A DNA stretch of 64,000 nucleotides from Planctomycetota bacterium (GCA_023417655.1 JAEZFD010000065.1:38498-102497), one strand, 5' to 3'; positions 1-8,910 are shown, counted from the stretch's first letter. The notes: generated by a model not told the origin, from the sequence alone. Made by a program: numbers and translations.

Positions 1-204
1 ACGCCCTGCCTCATCGCTTCTTCCGATGGCAACGGGCCCCTTCTCAGGCGTAAAGACCACACTCGCCCCTGCGAGTGGCTTGCCTTCAAACTGGATCGAT
101 CCGTCGACGACCGCGAGCTGAGGAGCGTCACTGGCACCACCGCATCCGACAGCGAGAATCGAGAGCGCCACAATCGCGAGATAACCTTTGCGAGTCATAC
201 TCAT
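1..204 (-). CDS. Small secreted lipoprotein, N-terminal part (runs off the left edge)
   Basis: Only the first 68 codons lie in the window. The protein starts MSMTRKGYLAIVALSILAVG followed by Cys21, a short signal peptide ending in a lipobox-like AVGC. The part after it, with the stretches VVDGSIQFEGKPLAGASVVF and TPEKGPVAIGRSDEAG, has the pattern of carboxypeptidase-regulatory/transthyretin-like beta-sandwich proteins that are very common in planctomycetes. It would be exported and lipid-anchored. It lies on the same strand 160 bases downstream of a DUF1559 gene, an arrangement often seen in this phylum, so the three genes may be one transcription unit. Two in-frame ATGs exist (204 and 198); either could be used. 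Its role is unknown. Confidence 0.7.
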   Translation of the reverse strand, partial: MSMTRKGYLAIVALSILAVGCGGASDAPQLAVVDGSIQFEGKPLAGASVVFTPEKGPVAIGRSDEAGR

Positions 205-364
205 TTGTCTCCACGAATTTCTTGATATGTCGCCTGATCTCAGAGAAGTCACTCAGGCGATGAACTCACGTGTCGTTCCCCACTGCCCCGGTTTCCTCAA
301 ATCGTAAACGGCTTGACCGTATGCACGTCGGGATCGTTGTGAGACAGTGCAACTCGACAGAAAC

Positions 365-1393
365 TCAGAATTCGCCGATCGTCTTTCCGTCGGCGCGACC
401 ACCAAGACGCTGATAAGTGTTGGCGTGATCGATATTCTCGCTGAGAAAATGAACGGAGCCGTCTCCAAACAGAAAATGGGCGCCGCCAGTATGCATCGAC
501 CGGAATCCAAACGAATAATTCCAGCGATTGCCGCCGGTGCAATCCGGGTCAGTAATTCGACGAGTATCTATTAATGTACAAGTGGTGTAATCATTAATCG
601 GTGTGAGCGTCATTCCCTCCGCATTACAGACAGAGATAGCATATGACCAGCTGGCACGACTTGCGTCCAGACACCCAGGGATTAATTCTCCTATCTGAAT
701 AGTATTGGAAAGCCCATCCGAAACATCGGCGATCCGGATGACCGCTCCATCTCGGGAGATCATCCCCGAGATCTCATCCCGATTACGTGATTCCCCATAA
801 TTCCGGGTCTTCTCTGCATAGATGTTATACGGAGAACACTTCGAACCCAGCCCACCTTCATTGTCCGATGTGGTCCACTGAGAGCCCATGGAACCCCCAT
901 AACTTCCCTGTGCCCAACTACTGCGGGCTTCGGTATTGCTGTCACTCGGACAAAGAGTGAAGGGGAGATTGATCTGCCGGAACTGCAATCCGCTATTCAG
1001 AATTTGATAAGCAACAATGCCGGCATTTGTTCCGTTATAAGAGGTTGCCGGCAGCTTTCCAGACAGGTCAAGCTCGTTATAAAGCGGCGCCTGTTCCAGA
1101 TATGGAAGTAATCGCACCTGCCAGCTGATTCGAGGCAAGTTATTGCGAAGTCCCGCACCACCAATAGGAAACATGTTAAATGTGTCGTGATAATTCTGAA
1201 GAGCCAGTCCGTACTGTTTCAGATTATTCTTGCACTGACTGCGCCGCGCGGCCTCACGCGCCTGCTGGACGGCCGGAAGTAACAATGCAATCAGCACAGC
1301 GATGATGGCAATGACCACCAGAAGTTCAATGAGTGTGAATGCGAATCGGGACGCGAATTGAACACGTTGATTTGTTTTGTACCCGAGAGACAT
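365..1393 (-). CDS. DUF1559 protein with prepilin-type N-terminus (downstream copy)
   Basis: A 342-residue protein. After a basic leader it carries the type IV pilin-like methylation motif FTLIELLVVIAIIAVLIALL, continuing into AVQQAREAARRSQCKNNLKQ, the hallmark of planctomycete DUF1559 (SBP_bac_10) proteins. The C-terminus has the family's second signature, HTGGAHFLFGDGSVHFLSEN. These proteins are thought to be pseudopilin-like surface or secretion components, processed by a prepilin peptidase, but their function is not established. An AAGGA element precedes the ATG. It is a paralogue of the gene directly upstream, and the segment around residues 245-275 is almost identical between the two. 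Identity is secure; function is not. Confidence 0.93.
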   Translation of the reverse strand: MSLGYKTNQRVQFASRFAFTLIELLVVIAIIAVLIALLLPAVQQAREAARRSQCKNNLKQYGLALQNYHDTFNMFPIGGAGLRNNLPRISWQVRLLPYLEQAPLYNELDLSGKLPATSYNGTNAGIVAYQILNSGLQFRQINLPFTLCPSDSNTEARSSWAQGSYGGSMGSQWTTSDNEGGLGSKCSPYNIYAEKTRNYGESRNRDEISGMISRDGAVIRIADVSDGLSNTIQIGELIPGCLDASRASWSYAISVCNAEGMTLTPINDYTTCTLIDTRRITDPDCTGGNRWNYSFGFRSMHTGGAHFLFGDGSVHFLSENIDHANTYQRLGGRADGKTIGEF

Positions 1394-1648
1394 GGAAGCA
1401 TTCCTTTTGACTCGATGAGAGCGATCGCCTTCACTGACAGAGTTGTCAGGCCGAAGGCGGATAGAAATGAAATGCGTGCAAGAAAATCACGACATAGCGG
1501 AAGACTTGCTGCGACCGATTCTGTCGTGGCTGCCGTCAGAATTGTGGACTGATCCTGATGGATTCCCTGCCCGGGAGAGTCAATGGAACCCTAATTCCAT
1601 TGATCGTCTTGGATCTTCAGGAGCTTCAAACGCGAATCATTGCGGCTA

Positions 1649-2638
1649 TTAAAAATCGCCAATCGTCCGACCGTCTGAACGCCCGCCGAGTGACTGATAC
1701 GTTCCTGCGTGATCGATGTTTTCACTAATGAAACGAACAGATCCATCCGCCATGAGGAAGTGAGCTCCTCCAGAGTGTGGGGATCGAAATCCGAACGAAA
1801 AGTTCCAGGCGTTATGTGCAGTGCATAGACTGTTAGCGATGCGGCGGCCTGAGCCGAGCAATTCACACGTCGTGTAATCGTTAATCGGAGCGAGGGTCAT
1901 CCCCTCGGCATTGCAGACTGAGATGGCATATGACCAGCTGGCGCGACTGGCATCCAGACACCCAGGCATGACTTCCCCGACGAAGATCGTGTTGGAGGCT
2001 CCGTCTTTCACGTCGCCCAGTCTGATCGAGGCCCCGTCGCGAGAGAACATTCCTGACAGTGTCGCCCGGATCAGAGTCCTCCCGTAATCCGGTTTCAGTT
2101 TCAGAGCATACACCTGATAGGGATTGCAGCTGGCATCGTTACTCGCATCGCTCGGAGATCCTTGCGATCCCATCGAACCTGAGTAGCTTCCTTGTGCATA
2201 TCCGCCGCGAATGCCTGTATCCGGATCACTGGGGCAGGTCGCCCCGGGGATTGCGACCTCGCGGACCAGCTTGCCGTTCGGTAGCGTCGCGGCGACAGCG
2301 ATAGCTGTGTTACCAGACATATCGATCTGATTGTACAGAGCGGCCTGATCCAGAAACGGCAGGACTCTGACTTGCCAGCTGACCCGAGGGGCGGAATCAC
2401 GAGCACCTGCTCCCCCGATCGGAAACATGTCGGCATTGTCGTGATAGTTGTGAAGTGCGAGCCCGTACTGTTTCAGGTTGTTCTTGCACTGACTGCGTCT
2501 TGCAGCTTCTCTCGCCTGCTGAACGGCGGGCAGCAAGAGCGCCACCAGCACAGCGATGATCGCGATCACAACGAGCAACTCGATGAGCGTGAAGGCAGAT
2601 TTCGCTCTCTGATACCGAGATTGCATACTTGGCATCAT
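1649..2638 (-). CDS. DUF1559 protein with prepilin-type N-terminus (upstream copy)
   Basis: A 329-residue protein when started at the ATG at 2638. That ATG is preceded at the right distance by a strong ribosome site (CGGAGGTTA), so it is preferred over an in-frame start 63 bases further out that has none. It has the same architecture as its neighbour: a basic leader, the FTLIELLVVIAIIAVLVALL helix, the AREAARRSQCKNNLKQYGLA segment, and a C-terminal HSGGAHFLMADGSVRFISEN block. A likely disulphide- or metal-forming set of cysteines is shared with the second copy. The tandem pair probably arose by duplication. The region upstream, shared divergently with a transporter gene, carries operator-like repeats. 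Confidence 0.93.
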   Translation of the reverse strand: MMPSMQSRYQRAKSAFTLIELLVVIAIIAVLVALLLPAVQQAREAARRSQCKNNLKQYGLALHNYHDNADMFPIGGAGARDSAPRVSWQVRVLPFLDQAALYNQIDMSGNTAIAVAATLPNGKLVREVAIPGATCPSDPDTGIRGGYAQGSYSGSMGSQGSPSDASNDASCNPYQVYALKLKPDYGRTLIRATLSGMFSRDGASIRLGDVKDGASNTIFVGEVMPGCLDASRASWSYAISVCNAEGMTLAPINDYTTCELLGSGRRIANSLCTAHNAWNFSFGFRSPHSGGAHFLMADGSVRFISENIDHAGTYQSLGGRSDGRTIGDF

Positions 2639-2723
2639 TAACCTCCGATGTGAATAAGCAGGAGAAGGCGTTCGAATACACGCGGAATCTTCGGCCTTCA
2701 AGTGTCAGTGTCTTTTCAGTGGA

Positions 2724-2763
2724 AAGTTGACTCTAACTCAATGAAGTTGAAGTGAACTCAATG
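2724..2763. repeat. Exact 20-bp tandem repeat with variable centre, operator-like
   Basis: Two adjacent 20-base units, 2724-2743 and 2744-2763. Each begins AAGTTGA and ends AACTCAATG; only the four central bases differ (CTCT against AGTG). The conserved outer parts, variable centre and two-helical-turn period are what a dimeric regulator's adjacent binding sites look like. It sits 86 bases upstream of the DUF1559 start at 2638 and 240 bases before the transporter start at 3004. The function is inferred. Confidence 0.5.
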
Positions 2764-2905
2764 TGAATTGTTTATTGAGAAGAGGCGTTGAGATTGAAAT
2801 CCTGTTGTTGCAGGGCTTTACTCACTTCTCGTGCTGATTGTGCGACCGCCATCCGCCCAATCAACAAAACTGCAATCGTGGATGTGTAGGCTCGATTCTA
2901 CGGTC

Positions 2906-2950
2906 GAAGTTGTTATTGTCAATCTACAATGTTGATCTTGAATCAACTTC
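2906..2950. promoter_or_regulatory. Nested inverted repeats in front of the MFS transporter
   Basis: Three inverted repeats share this stretch: GAAGTTG (2906-2912) with CAACTTC (2944-2950); ATTGT (2915-2919) with ACAAT (2926-2930); and GTTGAT (2931-2936) with ATCAAC (2942-2947). The last overlaps the outer pair, so the outer helix and the second inner helix exclude one another. The stretch ends 53 bases before the ATG at 3004. It could be an operator or a leader that switches between folds; nothing else in the 365-base gap (2639-3003) looks coding. Confidence 0.35.
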
Positions 2951-3003
2951 ATCTGCACGGTGTCTCTGCAGATTCCCCCTTTGAAGCGAATGGATCGAAT
3001 CGC

Positions 3004-4302
3004 ATGACTGAGATTGTTGGGCAGCAAGATGAGGTGACCGCGCGGAGATTCCGCCGAGCTCAGTGGCGAATCCTCCTGGTGACGATGTTCTGCTATCTGT
3101 TCTTCTACACGGGTCGACAGGCCTTCGGTTTTGCCATTCCGGGGATTCAGAACGAACTGCATCTCAGTAAATCCACACTCGGCTGGATCAGCACCGCGAT
3201 GCTCTGGTCCTACGCGATCGGTCAGGCGGTGAATGGCAATCTGGGTGACCAGTACGGTGGCCGGATCATGATGAGCCTCGGGGCCTGGCTCTCTTGCGGG
3301 CTCAACTGGCTCGTGAGCTTCGGAACGGGGGTGTTATCCATTGCCGTCCCATGGGCTGCCAACGGGTTCGCTCAATCCATGGGCTGGGCTCCCGGCAGCA
3401 GGGTGCTCTCCAACTGGTGGAGTCACACGGAACGCGGCCGCGTTTATGGCGCATATGTTTTTGCTGCAGGGTCAGCGTCGGTAGTGACGTACGTGACTTC
3501 CAATCTGATTCTTCAATGGGGTCTCGACTGGCGATGGATCTTCCGTTTACCGGTCCTCCTGCTCCTCGTCGGCGGGACCGCCTACTTCCTGCTGGTTCGC
3601 AATACCCCTGAGGAACTCGGATTTCCTCCTCTGCACGACGAAGATGACGCGACCCCGAGAACGGATATCTCCGAGTCTCAAGACGAGTCCCCTGAGCCAC
3701 TGATCGTAGAAACCGTCGGCGAGCGCTATCGATACGTACTGCGAAACGGCCGCTTTCTCATCGCCAGCTTTTCAATTGGTTTCCAGAGCATGGCCCGTTA
3801 CGGGTTGTTGATCTGGGTGCCCGTCCACTTTCTCGGCTCGACCTGGAAATCGAATCCGGAGAGCAGCTGGATCAGCGTCGCTCTGCCCGTCGGAATGGCG
3901 CTGGGAGCACTCGCCAGCGGCTGGATGTCTGACAAACTGTTCAACTCCAACCGGTCGATTCCAATCTTCACCTTCATGTCGCTGGCGGCGATCTCATCGC
4001 TGGCGATGTATGTCATGCCGCCGCATTCGTGGACAAGTATCGCTTTGCTGTTTCTTTGCGGTTTCTTTGCCTATGGACCGCAGGCCGCCTATTGGGCACT
4101 CTGCCCGGATCTGCTGGGAACTCGCAGGGCTGGGACCGGAACCGGCGTGATGAACACCTTCGCTTATGCGTTTGCAGGCCTGGGTGAACCACTCATCGGC
4201 TGGATGATCGAACACAACGACAACCGGACCGAGCTGATTTTTGCCGTTGTCTCGGCTGCTTGCCTGGCAAGCGCCATTTCGGCTCTGTTCATTCGCCGCT
4301 GA
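3004..4302 (+). CDS. MFS transporter, organophosphate:phosphate antiporter-like
   Basis: A 432-residue integral membrane protein of the major facilitator superfamily with about 12 hydrophobic segments. The first helix (CYLFFYTGRQAFGFAIPG) and the cytoplasmic loop NLGDQYGGRIMM resemble the GlpT/UhpC-type organophosphate antiporter branch (D-x-x-GGR loop after helix 2). A hydrophilic linker near the middle (DEDDATPRTDISESQDESPE) separates the two six-helix halves. I chose the ATG at 3004 because upstream in-frame codons encode sequence without family character. The substrate cannot be read from the sequence; a phosphorylated or carboxylated small molecule is possible. A cupin-type regulator follows 36 bases downstream on the same strand and is a natural candidate for control of this transporter. 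Confidence 0.85.
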   Translation: MTEIVGQQDEVTARRFRRAQWRILLVTMFCYLFFYTGRQAFGFAIPGIQNELHLSKSTLGWISTAMLWSYAIGQAVNGNLGDQYGGRIMMSLGAWLSCGLNWLVSFGTGVLSIAVPWAANGFAQSMGWAPGSRVLSNWWSHTERGRVYGAYVFAAGSASVVTYVTSNLILQWGLDWRWIFRLPVLLLLVGGTAYFLLVRNTPEELGFPPLHDEDDATPRTDISESQDESPEPLIVETVGERYRYVLRNGRFLIASFSIGFQSMARYGLLIWVPVHFLGSTWKSNPESSWISVALPVGMALGALASGWMSDKLFNSNRSIPIFTFMSLAAISSLAMYVMPPHSWTSIALLFLCGFFAYGPQAAYWALCPDLLGTRRAGTGTGVMNTFAYAFAGLGEPLIGWMIEHNDNRTELIFAVVSAACLASAISALFIRR

Positions 4303-4338
4303 GTTGTTTGGACGAATTAGCCCCCATATAGTGAGGGA

Positions 4339-4908
4339 ATGAACCTTGTTGAACTAGCCCAGCGGATCCGAAAGCTGCGACTGGATCGCCGACTGACACT
4401 CGAACAGGTCGCATCGCAGACTGGTTTGACGCGCAGCTGGCTTTCTAAAGTCGAAAACTTCCGCGTTACTCCGTCTTTGACAGCGCTGGGCGAAATCGCG
4501 GTCGCACTCGGTGTCCCCATCTCACAGCTGGTGGAAGGGCTTGACGCAAAGCCACAGATGGTCGTCGTGCGTCGCAATGATCGTGTGGTCATCGACCGTG
4601 ACGGTGATCGCTCCAACATCAAGTATGAGTCACTCGCTCACAAGCGGGTGAATCGGGCGATGGACCCTTTCCTGCTCACCATTCAGGGCATGGATGTCAG
4701 CCGGGAGCCGCTGACACATGAGGGGGAAGAGTTCCTCATGGTCATTTCCGGACGTGTCGATCTGAAATTTGGCGAAGAAGTTTATTCGCTCTCCGCCGGA
4801 GACAGCATGTACTTCGACGGCAGCACCAAGCACTGTCTGGTGAACCCGTACGAAGCTCCGGCGGAAGTGTTGTGCGTGTTCTATGCGCGCCAGTTCCAGG
4901 GCGAGTAG
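4339..4908 (+). CDS. XRE-family transcription regulator with cupin sensor domain
   Basis: A 189-residue two-domain regulator. Residues about 5-60 form an HTH_3/XRE domain (LAQRIRKLRLDRRLTLEQVA, then TGLTRSWLSKVENFRVTPSL, whose second half is the recognition helix). Residues about 110-185 form a small cupin barrel (THEGEEFLMVISGRVDLKFG; SLSAGDSMYFDGSTKHCLVN). In this family the cupin binds a small effector or a metal and the HTH binds a palindrome near the target promoter. A GAGGGA element abuts the ATG. The gene follows the MFS transporter by 36 bases, which points to transporter and regulator acting on the same compound. The repeats at 2724-2763 and 2906-2950 are possible binding sites. Effector unknown. 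Confidence 0.9.
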   Translation: MNLVELAQRIRKLRLDRRLTLEQVASQTGLTRSWLSKVENFRVTPSLTALGEIAVALGVPISQLVEGLDAKPQMVVVRRNDRVVIDRDGDRSNIKYESLAHKRVNRAMDPFLLTIQGMDVSREPLTHEGEEFLMVISGRVDLKFGEEVYSLSAGDSMYFDGSTKHCLVNPYEAPAEVLCVFYARQFQGE

Positions 4909-4982
4909 CCACGCCGCAGATTGTATTGCAATTGCTGTAGCTAGTCCCTTCAACACAGTGACAGGTGCAATCTCCCCCGGGC

Positions 4983-6845
4983 TCAGCGAAGTGGGGCAAC
5001 ACTGACCGGTTGCACAAGTTCCTTCCCGGCCTGATTTCTGGCCCAACCCAATCCGCCGTCATGGTTCTGCAACCTCCACCCATAACGGTCGCAATAGGCC
5101 TTCAATGACTGTTCATCCCGGAATCGGGCGAGCAGCACTTCTTCACGCCGATCAACCACGAGGACGGTAGGGACGAAGTCAAACTGCGTCGCATAGAGAT
5201 CACGGATACCGAGTTCGTCTGAGACGTAGCTCGCCACCGGAACCTGCGGAAAACCAATGCGGTCTCGTCCGTCCGTCCGAAGTTCCGGCAGATCACCTAG
5301 CCGCCAGGCTCCTCTCTGAAGCGCGATCACGTTCCCGACCGACAAACCGATCAGCAGGCAGATGGCAATGATTTCCCTGCCGCGAGCCAGAGCCGGCCTG
5401 CAATCAAAGCTCTTGAGAAACCGAGGGCGTTCTCGAATCGGTAACGCGACCAGAAAGCAGACAAGCACGGGCACAATGTGAGCGGCAATGCGACTCATGG
5501 AAGTCGAAAGGTGCCAGTAGGGATGGTACGGAGTAATCAGATAGACGAAGTAGTACCCGAGCAACTGAATGCAGATGGCGAAGAAAACAGGAGAGCCGAT
5601 GACCGCCTTCCATTGACGGGTGACCAGCAGAACCGGCAGCAGCCACAGCGTGATTCCCCAGTCCTGAAAATTGAGGACCAGCTTCTTCAGATGCTCCCAG
5701 ATCTGCTGGTGCCAGAAGACTTCGAAGGACTGACTGAGACGGTAGAGCAGGGTCGAGGAATCGATCATCACCCCCGGCTGCACGATCTCGCTGATCTCAA
5801 AGTTTCGCTTCGCTTCGACAAGGTCACTGGGCGGAGCCACCGTCATTTTGAACACCGCGATCGCCAGCAGAGGAAGGGCTAAACCTGCGAGAAAGCAGAT
5901 CAGTCTTCTCACGGGAATGTTCCCTGCCTGCGGTTTTCGCGAAAGAAGGTCAAGCACCGCTGACGCTGTGACAGAGACCGTGAATCCGGCAATCCACAAC
6001 AGTCCCTCGTTCTTGATCAACCCGGCAAATCCACAGACGAAACCGGCAATCACCAAGAGCGACAGCAGTCGCGATCTCGTGCCTCGTTCCCACCAGAACG
6101 CCGAAATCAGAATGGCGTCTGCGAGCAGGAAGTCGGCCAGCCGGGAGGCAGCCAGTTTCCAGATCAGCGGCGTTACAAGTAGCGCCGCGAGAGCGATTGA
6201 GAGACGCACCGGTCTCTGGTGATCAGTCATGAGCCCCCAGCTCAGCACAATGCATACAAAACCGGGCCAGACAGGCAGCATCAACCAGCTGACCGCCCCC
6301 GGAGAGGCGACTCCATCCAGTTGCCATAACGCCGCGAGAGCCCAGCCGAGCAGGGGAGGATAGTCGGGATGCAGTAAGGCGAGATCATGCGAGAAGGTAT
6401 TGCTCCATTCATCTCCGCCGAAGACGAAGAAGCGAGCTCGAATGACCCACGTGAATATCGAATCCCAGCTTCCCCAGGGTTCGAGCCGAACCGCTTCGGC
6501 CATAACAAACGCTGAAATGATCAACGAAATCAGCAGACCGGATGCTGATGGCAATGTGATCCAGCGGGCGGAAGAATCCGATTCCACAGTGACCGGGCGC
6601 AATTTCCCTGACCGTCGGCGGATCACAGTCACTAAGACGGCCAGCCAGAGCAGAGCGATCATTGGTCCGAGAGACCATGCCGGATGGATTCCGGAAAAAG
6701 TCTCCAGAGCTCCCGCCAGCGAGCACAGACTGATCCAGACGATCGGAAGAGTCCCGACGGCGGGCAGCCGCCATGAAACGGGAACCCGAGTGAGGACCAG
6801 CAGGATTCCTCCCAGATAGGCCGCCATCGTCAGAAACGCCGCCAT
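4983..6845 (-). CDS. Large polytopic membrane protein, glycosyltransferase-39-like
   Basis: A 620-residue protein with about a dozen hydrophobic helices spread over residues 1-500 and a soluble C-terminal tail of about 110 residues. After the third helix comes an extracytoplasmic loop with acidic and aromatic residues (LEPWGSWDSIFTWVIRARFF; LLHPDYPPLLGWALAALW). A long loop between helices containing 'HPDYPPL' resembles the acidic first periplasmic loop of ArnT/PMT-type (GT39, GT-C fold) lipid-linked sugar transferases. I infer a GT-C-like enzyme but the motif evidence is weak, and a non-enzymatic membrane protein is possible. The gene converges on the XRE-cupin gene and stands alone on its strand; the upstream aminotransferase ends in its own terminator. 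Confidence 0.6.
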   Translation of the reverse strand: MAAFLTMAAYLGGILLVLTRVPVSWRLPAVGTLPIVWISLCSLAGALETFSGIHPAWSLGPMIALLWLAVLVTVIRRRSGKLRPVTVESDSSARWITLPSASGLLISLIISAFVMAEAVRLEPWGSWDSIFTWVIRARFFVFGGDEWSNTFSHDLALLHPDYPPLLGWALAALWQLDGVASPGAVSWLMLPVWPGFVCIVLSWGLMTDHQRPVRLSIALAALLVTPLIWKLAASRLADFLLADAILISAFWWERGTRSRLLSLLVIAGFVCGFAGLIKNEGLLWIAGFTVSVTASAVLDLLSRKPQAGNIPVRRLICFLAGLALPLLAIAVFKMTVAPPSDLVEAKRNFEISEIVQPGVMIDSSTLLYRLSQSFEVFWHQQIWEHLKKLVLNFQDWGITLWLLPVLLVTRQWKAVIGSPVFFAICIQLLGYYFVYLITPYHPYWHLSTSMSRIAAHIVPVLVCFLVALPIRERPRFLKSFDCRPALARGREIIAICLLIGLSVGNVIALQRGAWRLGDLPELRTDGRDRIGFPQVPVASYVSDELGIRDLYATQFDFVPTVLVVDRREEVLLARFRDEQSLKAYCDRYGWRLQNHDGGLGWARNQAGKELVQPVSVAPLR

Positions 6846-6880
6846 CGTCCCGCCCTGATAAGAATCGCAGTGACACTCAA

Positions 6881-6920
6881 AACAAAAGGAGGCCCCGTTC
6901 CAACGAACAAGGCCTCCTTC
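6881..6920 (-). terminator. Rho-independent terminator after the aminotransferase gene
   Basis: On the minus strand a 9-bp perfect stem, AAGGAGGCC with GGCCTCCTT (6911-6919 and 6886-6894), closes a 16-base loop and is followed by TTTTGTT. It starts 31 bases after the stop codon of the gene that ends at 6951. Confidence 0.85.
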
Positions 6921-6950
6921 ATATCAAATGTCTGGCGTCAAAACATCACA

Positions 6951-8186
6951 TCAGGATGCCTTAATGGCTTCGACTTTCGTGCAGCGTCCGATTTCGCGGA
7001 CAGCCTGCCGCAGGCGCTGGCTGTTCTCGACGATGGCCAGTCGCAGGTAGCCTTCACCGTCTTCCCCGAAGCCACGCCCCGGACTGACGGCCACGCCCCC
7101 TTCTTCGAGGAGCTTCATCGAGAAGTCGATCGATCCCATGGACGCATACGGCTCAGGAATCTTCGCCCAGACGAACATGCCGGCCTTCGGCTTTTCGACT
7201 TCCCAGCCCAGTCGGCTGAGGCCGTCACACAGGACATCGCGACGGCCCTGATACTCCTCGCAGAGTTCGTCGATCATGCTGTCACAGTGCCGCATCGCGA
7301 CGATGGCAGCGATCTGGATCGCCTGAAAGATGCCGTAGTCATAGTACCCTTTGATGGTCGCCAGTGCGCGAACCATTTCCCGGTTCCCGCAGCAGAAACC
7401 GATTCGCCAGCCGGCCATGCTGTAGCTCTTGCTCATGGTCGTCAGTTCGATGCCAACGTCGAGAGCGCCAGGCGTCGCGAGGAAACTCGGAGCCTTGTAG
7501 CCGTCATAGCAGATGTCGGCATAGGCGAAGTCGCTGATCACGAGAAAGCCATGCTTCTTCGCGAGCTTGACCAGCTCCACATAGAAGTCCGGCTCGATCA
7601 CCGTCGATGACGGATTGTGCGGGAAGTTGACGATCACGACCTTCGGCTTCGGATACAGATGCTCGCAGGTGTAAGCAACGTTTCGCAGGAAGTCGGCCGG
7701 GTCGCGGACATCCAGAGCGATGACGTTCCCTGACGCCAGCACGACCGAATACATATGAATCGGGAACGTCGGTGACGGAACAATCGCCGTGTCGCCGGGT
7801 CCCATCAGGGCCAGACACATGTGACTGAAGCCTTCTTTTGAACCGATACAGGCGATGACTTCATCGTCGTAGTTCAGCTTCGCGCCGTACCGGGTTTCAT
7901 ACCGTTTGGCGACTTCTTTGCGCAGGTTGCCGATGCCGTTGGCGACCGAGTAGCGGTGGTTCTTCGGATCCTTCAGGGCTTCCGCGAGCTTGTCCTGAAT
8001 CATCTGATGCGGCGGGTCGGTCGGGTTTCCCATCCCCAGATCGATCACATCGATCCCGGCCACACGCTTCTGATATTTGAGTTTATTGATCTTCCCGAAC
8101 AGATAAGGCGGGAGCCGTTTCAGACGGTCAGCGACTGGAACGAGAAATGGGTTGTCTGCAAACGGAACTTCGTTTTCACTGCGCAT
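6951..8186 (-). CDS. alaC: Class I/II aminotransferase, AlaC-like
   Basis: A 411-residue fold-type I PLP enzyme. The order of motifs matches glutamate-pyruvate aminotransferase AlaC: RLPPYLFGKIN near the N-terminus, IDLGMGNPTDPPHQM, then CIGSKEGFSHMCLALMGPGD, the NFPHNPSS substrate-binding segment, SDFAYADICYDG, and the PLP lysine in MSKSYSMAGWRIGF. The C-terminal CVxxSPGxGFG-type block is present as GGVAVSPGRGFGEDGEG. The expected reaction is transfer of an amino group between alanine and 2-oxoglutarate; the LL-diaminopimelate aminotransferase branch is related and cannot be fully excluded. I start at the ATG at 8186; an in-frame extension of 41 codons to 8309 is unlike the family. A terminator follows. 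Confidence 0.88.
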   Translation of the reverse strand: MRSENEVPFADNPFLVPVADRLKRLPPYLFGKINKLKYQKRVAGIDVIDLGMGNPTDPPHQMIQDKLAEALKDPKNHRYSVANGIGNLRKEVAKRYETRYGAKLNYDDEVIACIGSKEGFSHMCLALMGPGDTAIVPSPTFPIHMYSVVLASGNVIALDVRDPADFLRNVAYTCEHLYPKPKVVIVNFPHNPSSTVIEPDFYVELVKLAKKHGFLVISDFAYADICYDGYKAPSFLATPGALDVGIELTTMSKSYSMAGWRIGFCCGNREMVRALATIKGYYDYGIFQAIQIAAIVAMRHCDSMIDELCEEYQGRRDVLCDGLSRLGWEVEKPKAGMFVWAKIPEPYASMGSIDFSMKLLEEGGVAVSPGRGFGEDGEGYLRLAIVENSQRLRQAVREIGRCTKVEAIKAS

Positions 8187-8437
8187 TCTTGCACCAAGAT
8201 GTATTAAATGGGTGAACGATGCGCTTCTTTCCTCGCACGCGTTCCTGGGGGATTTTATCGACAATTCGGAACATTGACGAGATTCTGATACGCCCGATTT
8301 TTCAGACAACCCGACAAGAGGCTCGTGGGAAGCCAGAGCCGGCCACTCCGAAGAGGTTCGCAGCGGAACACTTCAGAGAGCCCAAGAACGTCGAATTCCG
8401 GCATAAAGCCGGTCCGTCTCATCGGTTGCACTGACGT

Positions 8438-8758
8438 TCATTCAGGTTGTGTCTCCGCGTTCACCCAGTCGAAGAAGGCGGAATTTCCCTGCTGTGATTT
8501 CAATGCAACGACGCATGGGCACTCATAGGGATGCAGCGACTTGATGCGCTCCGTCACGGTATCGATCAGCTCAGGTCGGGTTTTGAGAATCAGAACGGCC
8601 TCGGACTCCGTCTGGATCTCGTTCTGCCAGCGATAGACAGATGTCACCTGGTCCAGAATGTTTCCGCACGCGATCAGATGTTCTGATACCAAGGTCTTCG
8701 CCAGTGAGAGCGCCACCTCCCGGGTGGGCGCAGTCACGTACAGAATCGAAATTTCCAC
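8438..8758 (-). CDS. cutA: CutA1 divalent-cation tolerance protein
   Basis: A 106-residue protein that matches CutA1 throughout: YVTAPTREVALSLAKTLVSE, LIACGNILDQVTSVYRWQNE, AVLILKTRPELIDTVTERIK and the HPYECPCVVAL signature. CutA1 forms very stable trimers and is linked to copper and other divalent cation tolerance, though its exact role is debated. I place the start at the GTG at 8758 because AGGAG stands 7 bases ahead of it and the protein then begins as CutA normally does; ATG codons 15 bases upstream would place the ribosome site inside the coding region. It is a single-gene unit divergent from the oxidoreductase that starts at 8911. Confidence 0.93.
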   Translation of the reverse strand: MEISILYVTAPTREVALSLAKTLVSEHLIACGNILDQVTSVYRWQNEIQTESEAVLILKTRPELIDTVTERIKSLHPYECPCVVALKSQQGNSAFFDWVNAETQPE

Positions 8759-8910
8759 CGCTGGGCTCCTCATCGACACGCTGTCATTTCTTTGCTCATC
8801 GTATCACTCCAGCATCGACCGACGCACTTGTGATCCCGAACTGAATTGCCGACAATTCAGCAAACTTCGATCTGTCCCAGCTACGGTTATTGACGCGCAC
8901 AGGACTCACG

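Noticed and set aside
8219..8434. A 71-codon plus frame between the aminotransferase and cutA genes
   Set aside because: It lies over the upstream region of the aminotransferase gene and the product (Arg/Pro/Ser-rich) has no likeness to a protein family.
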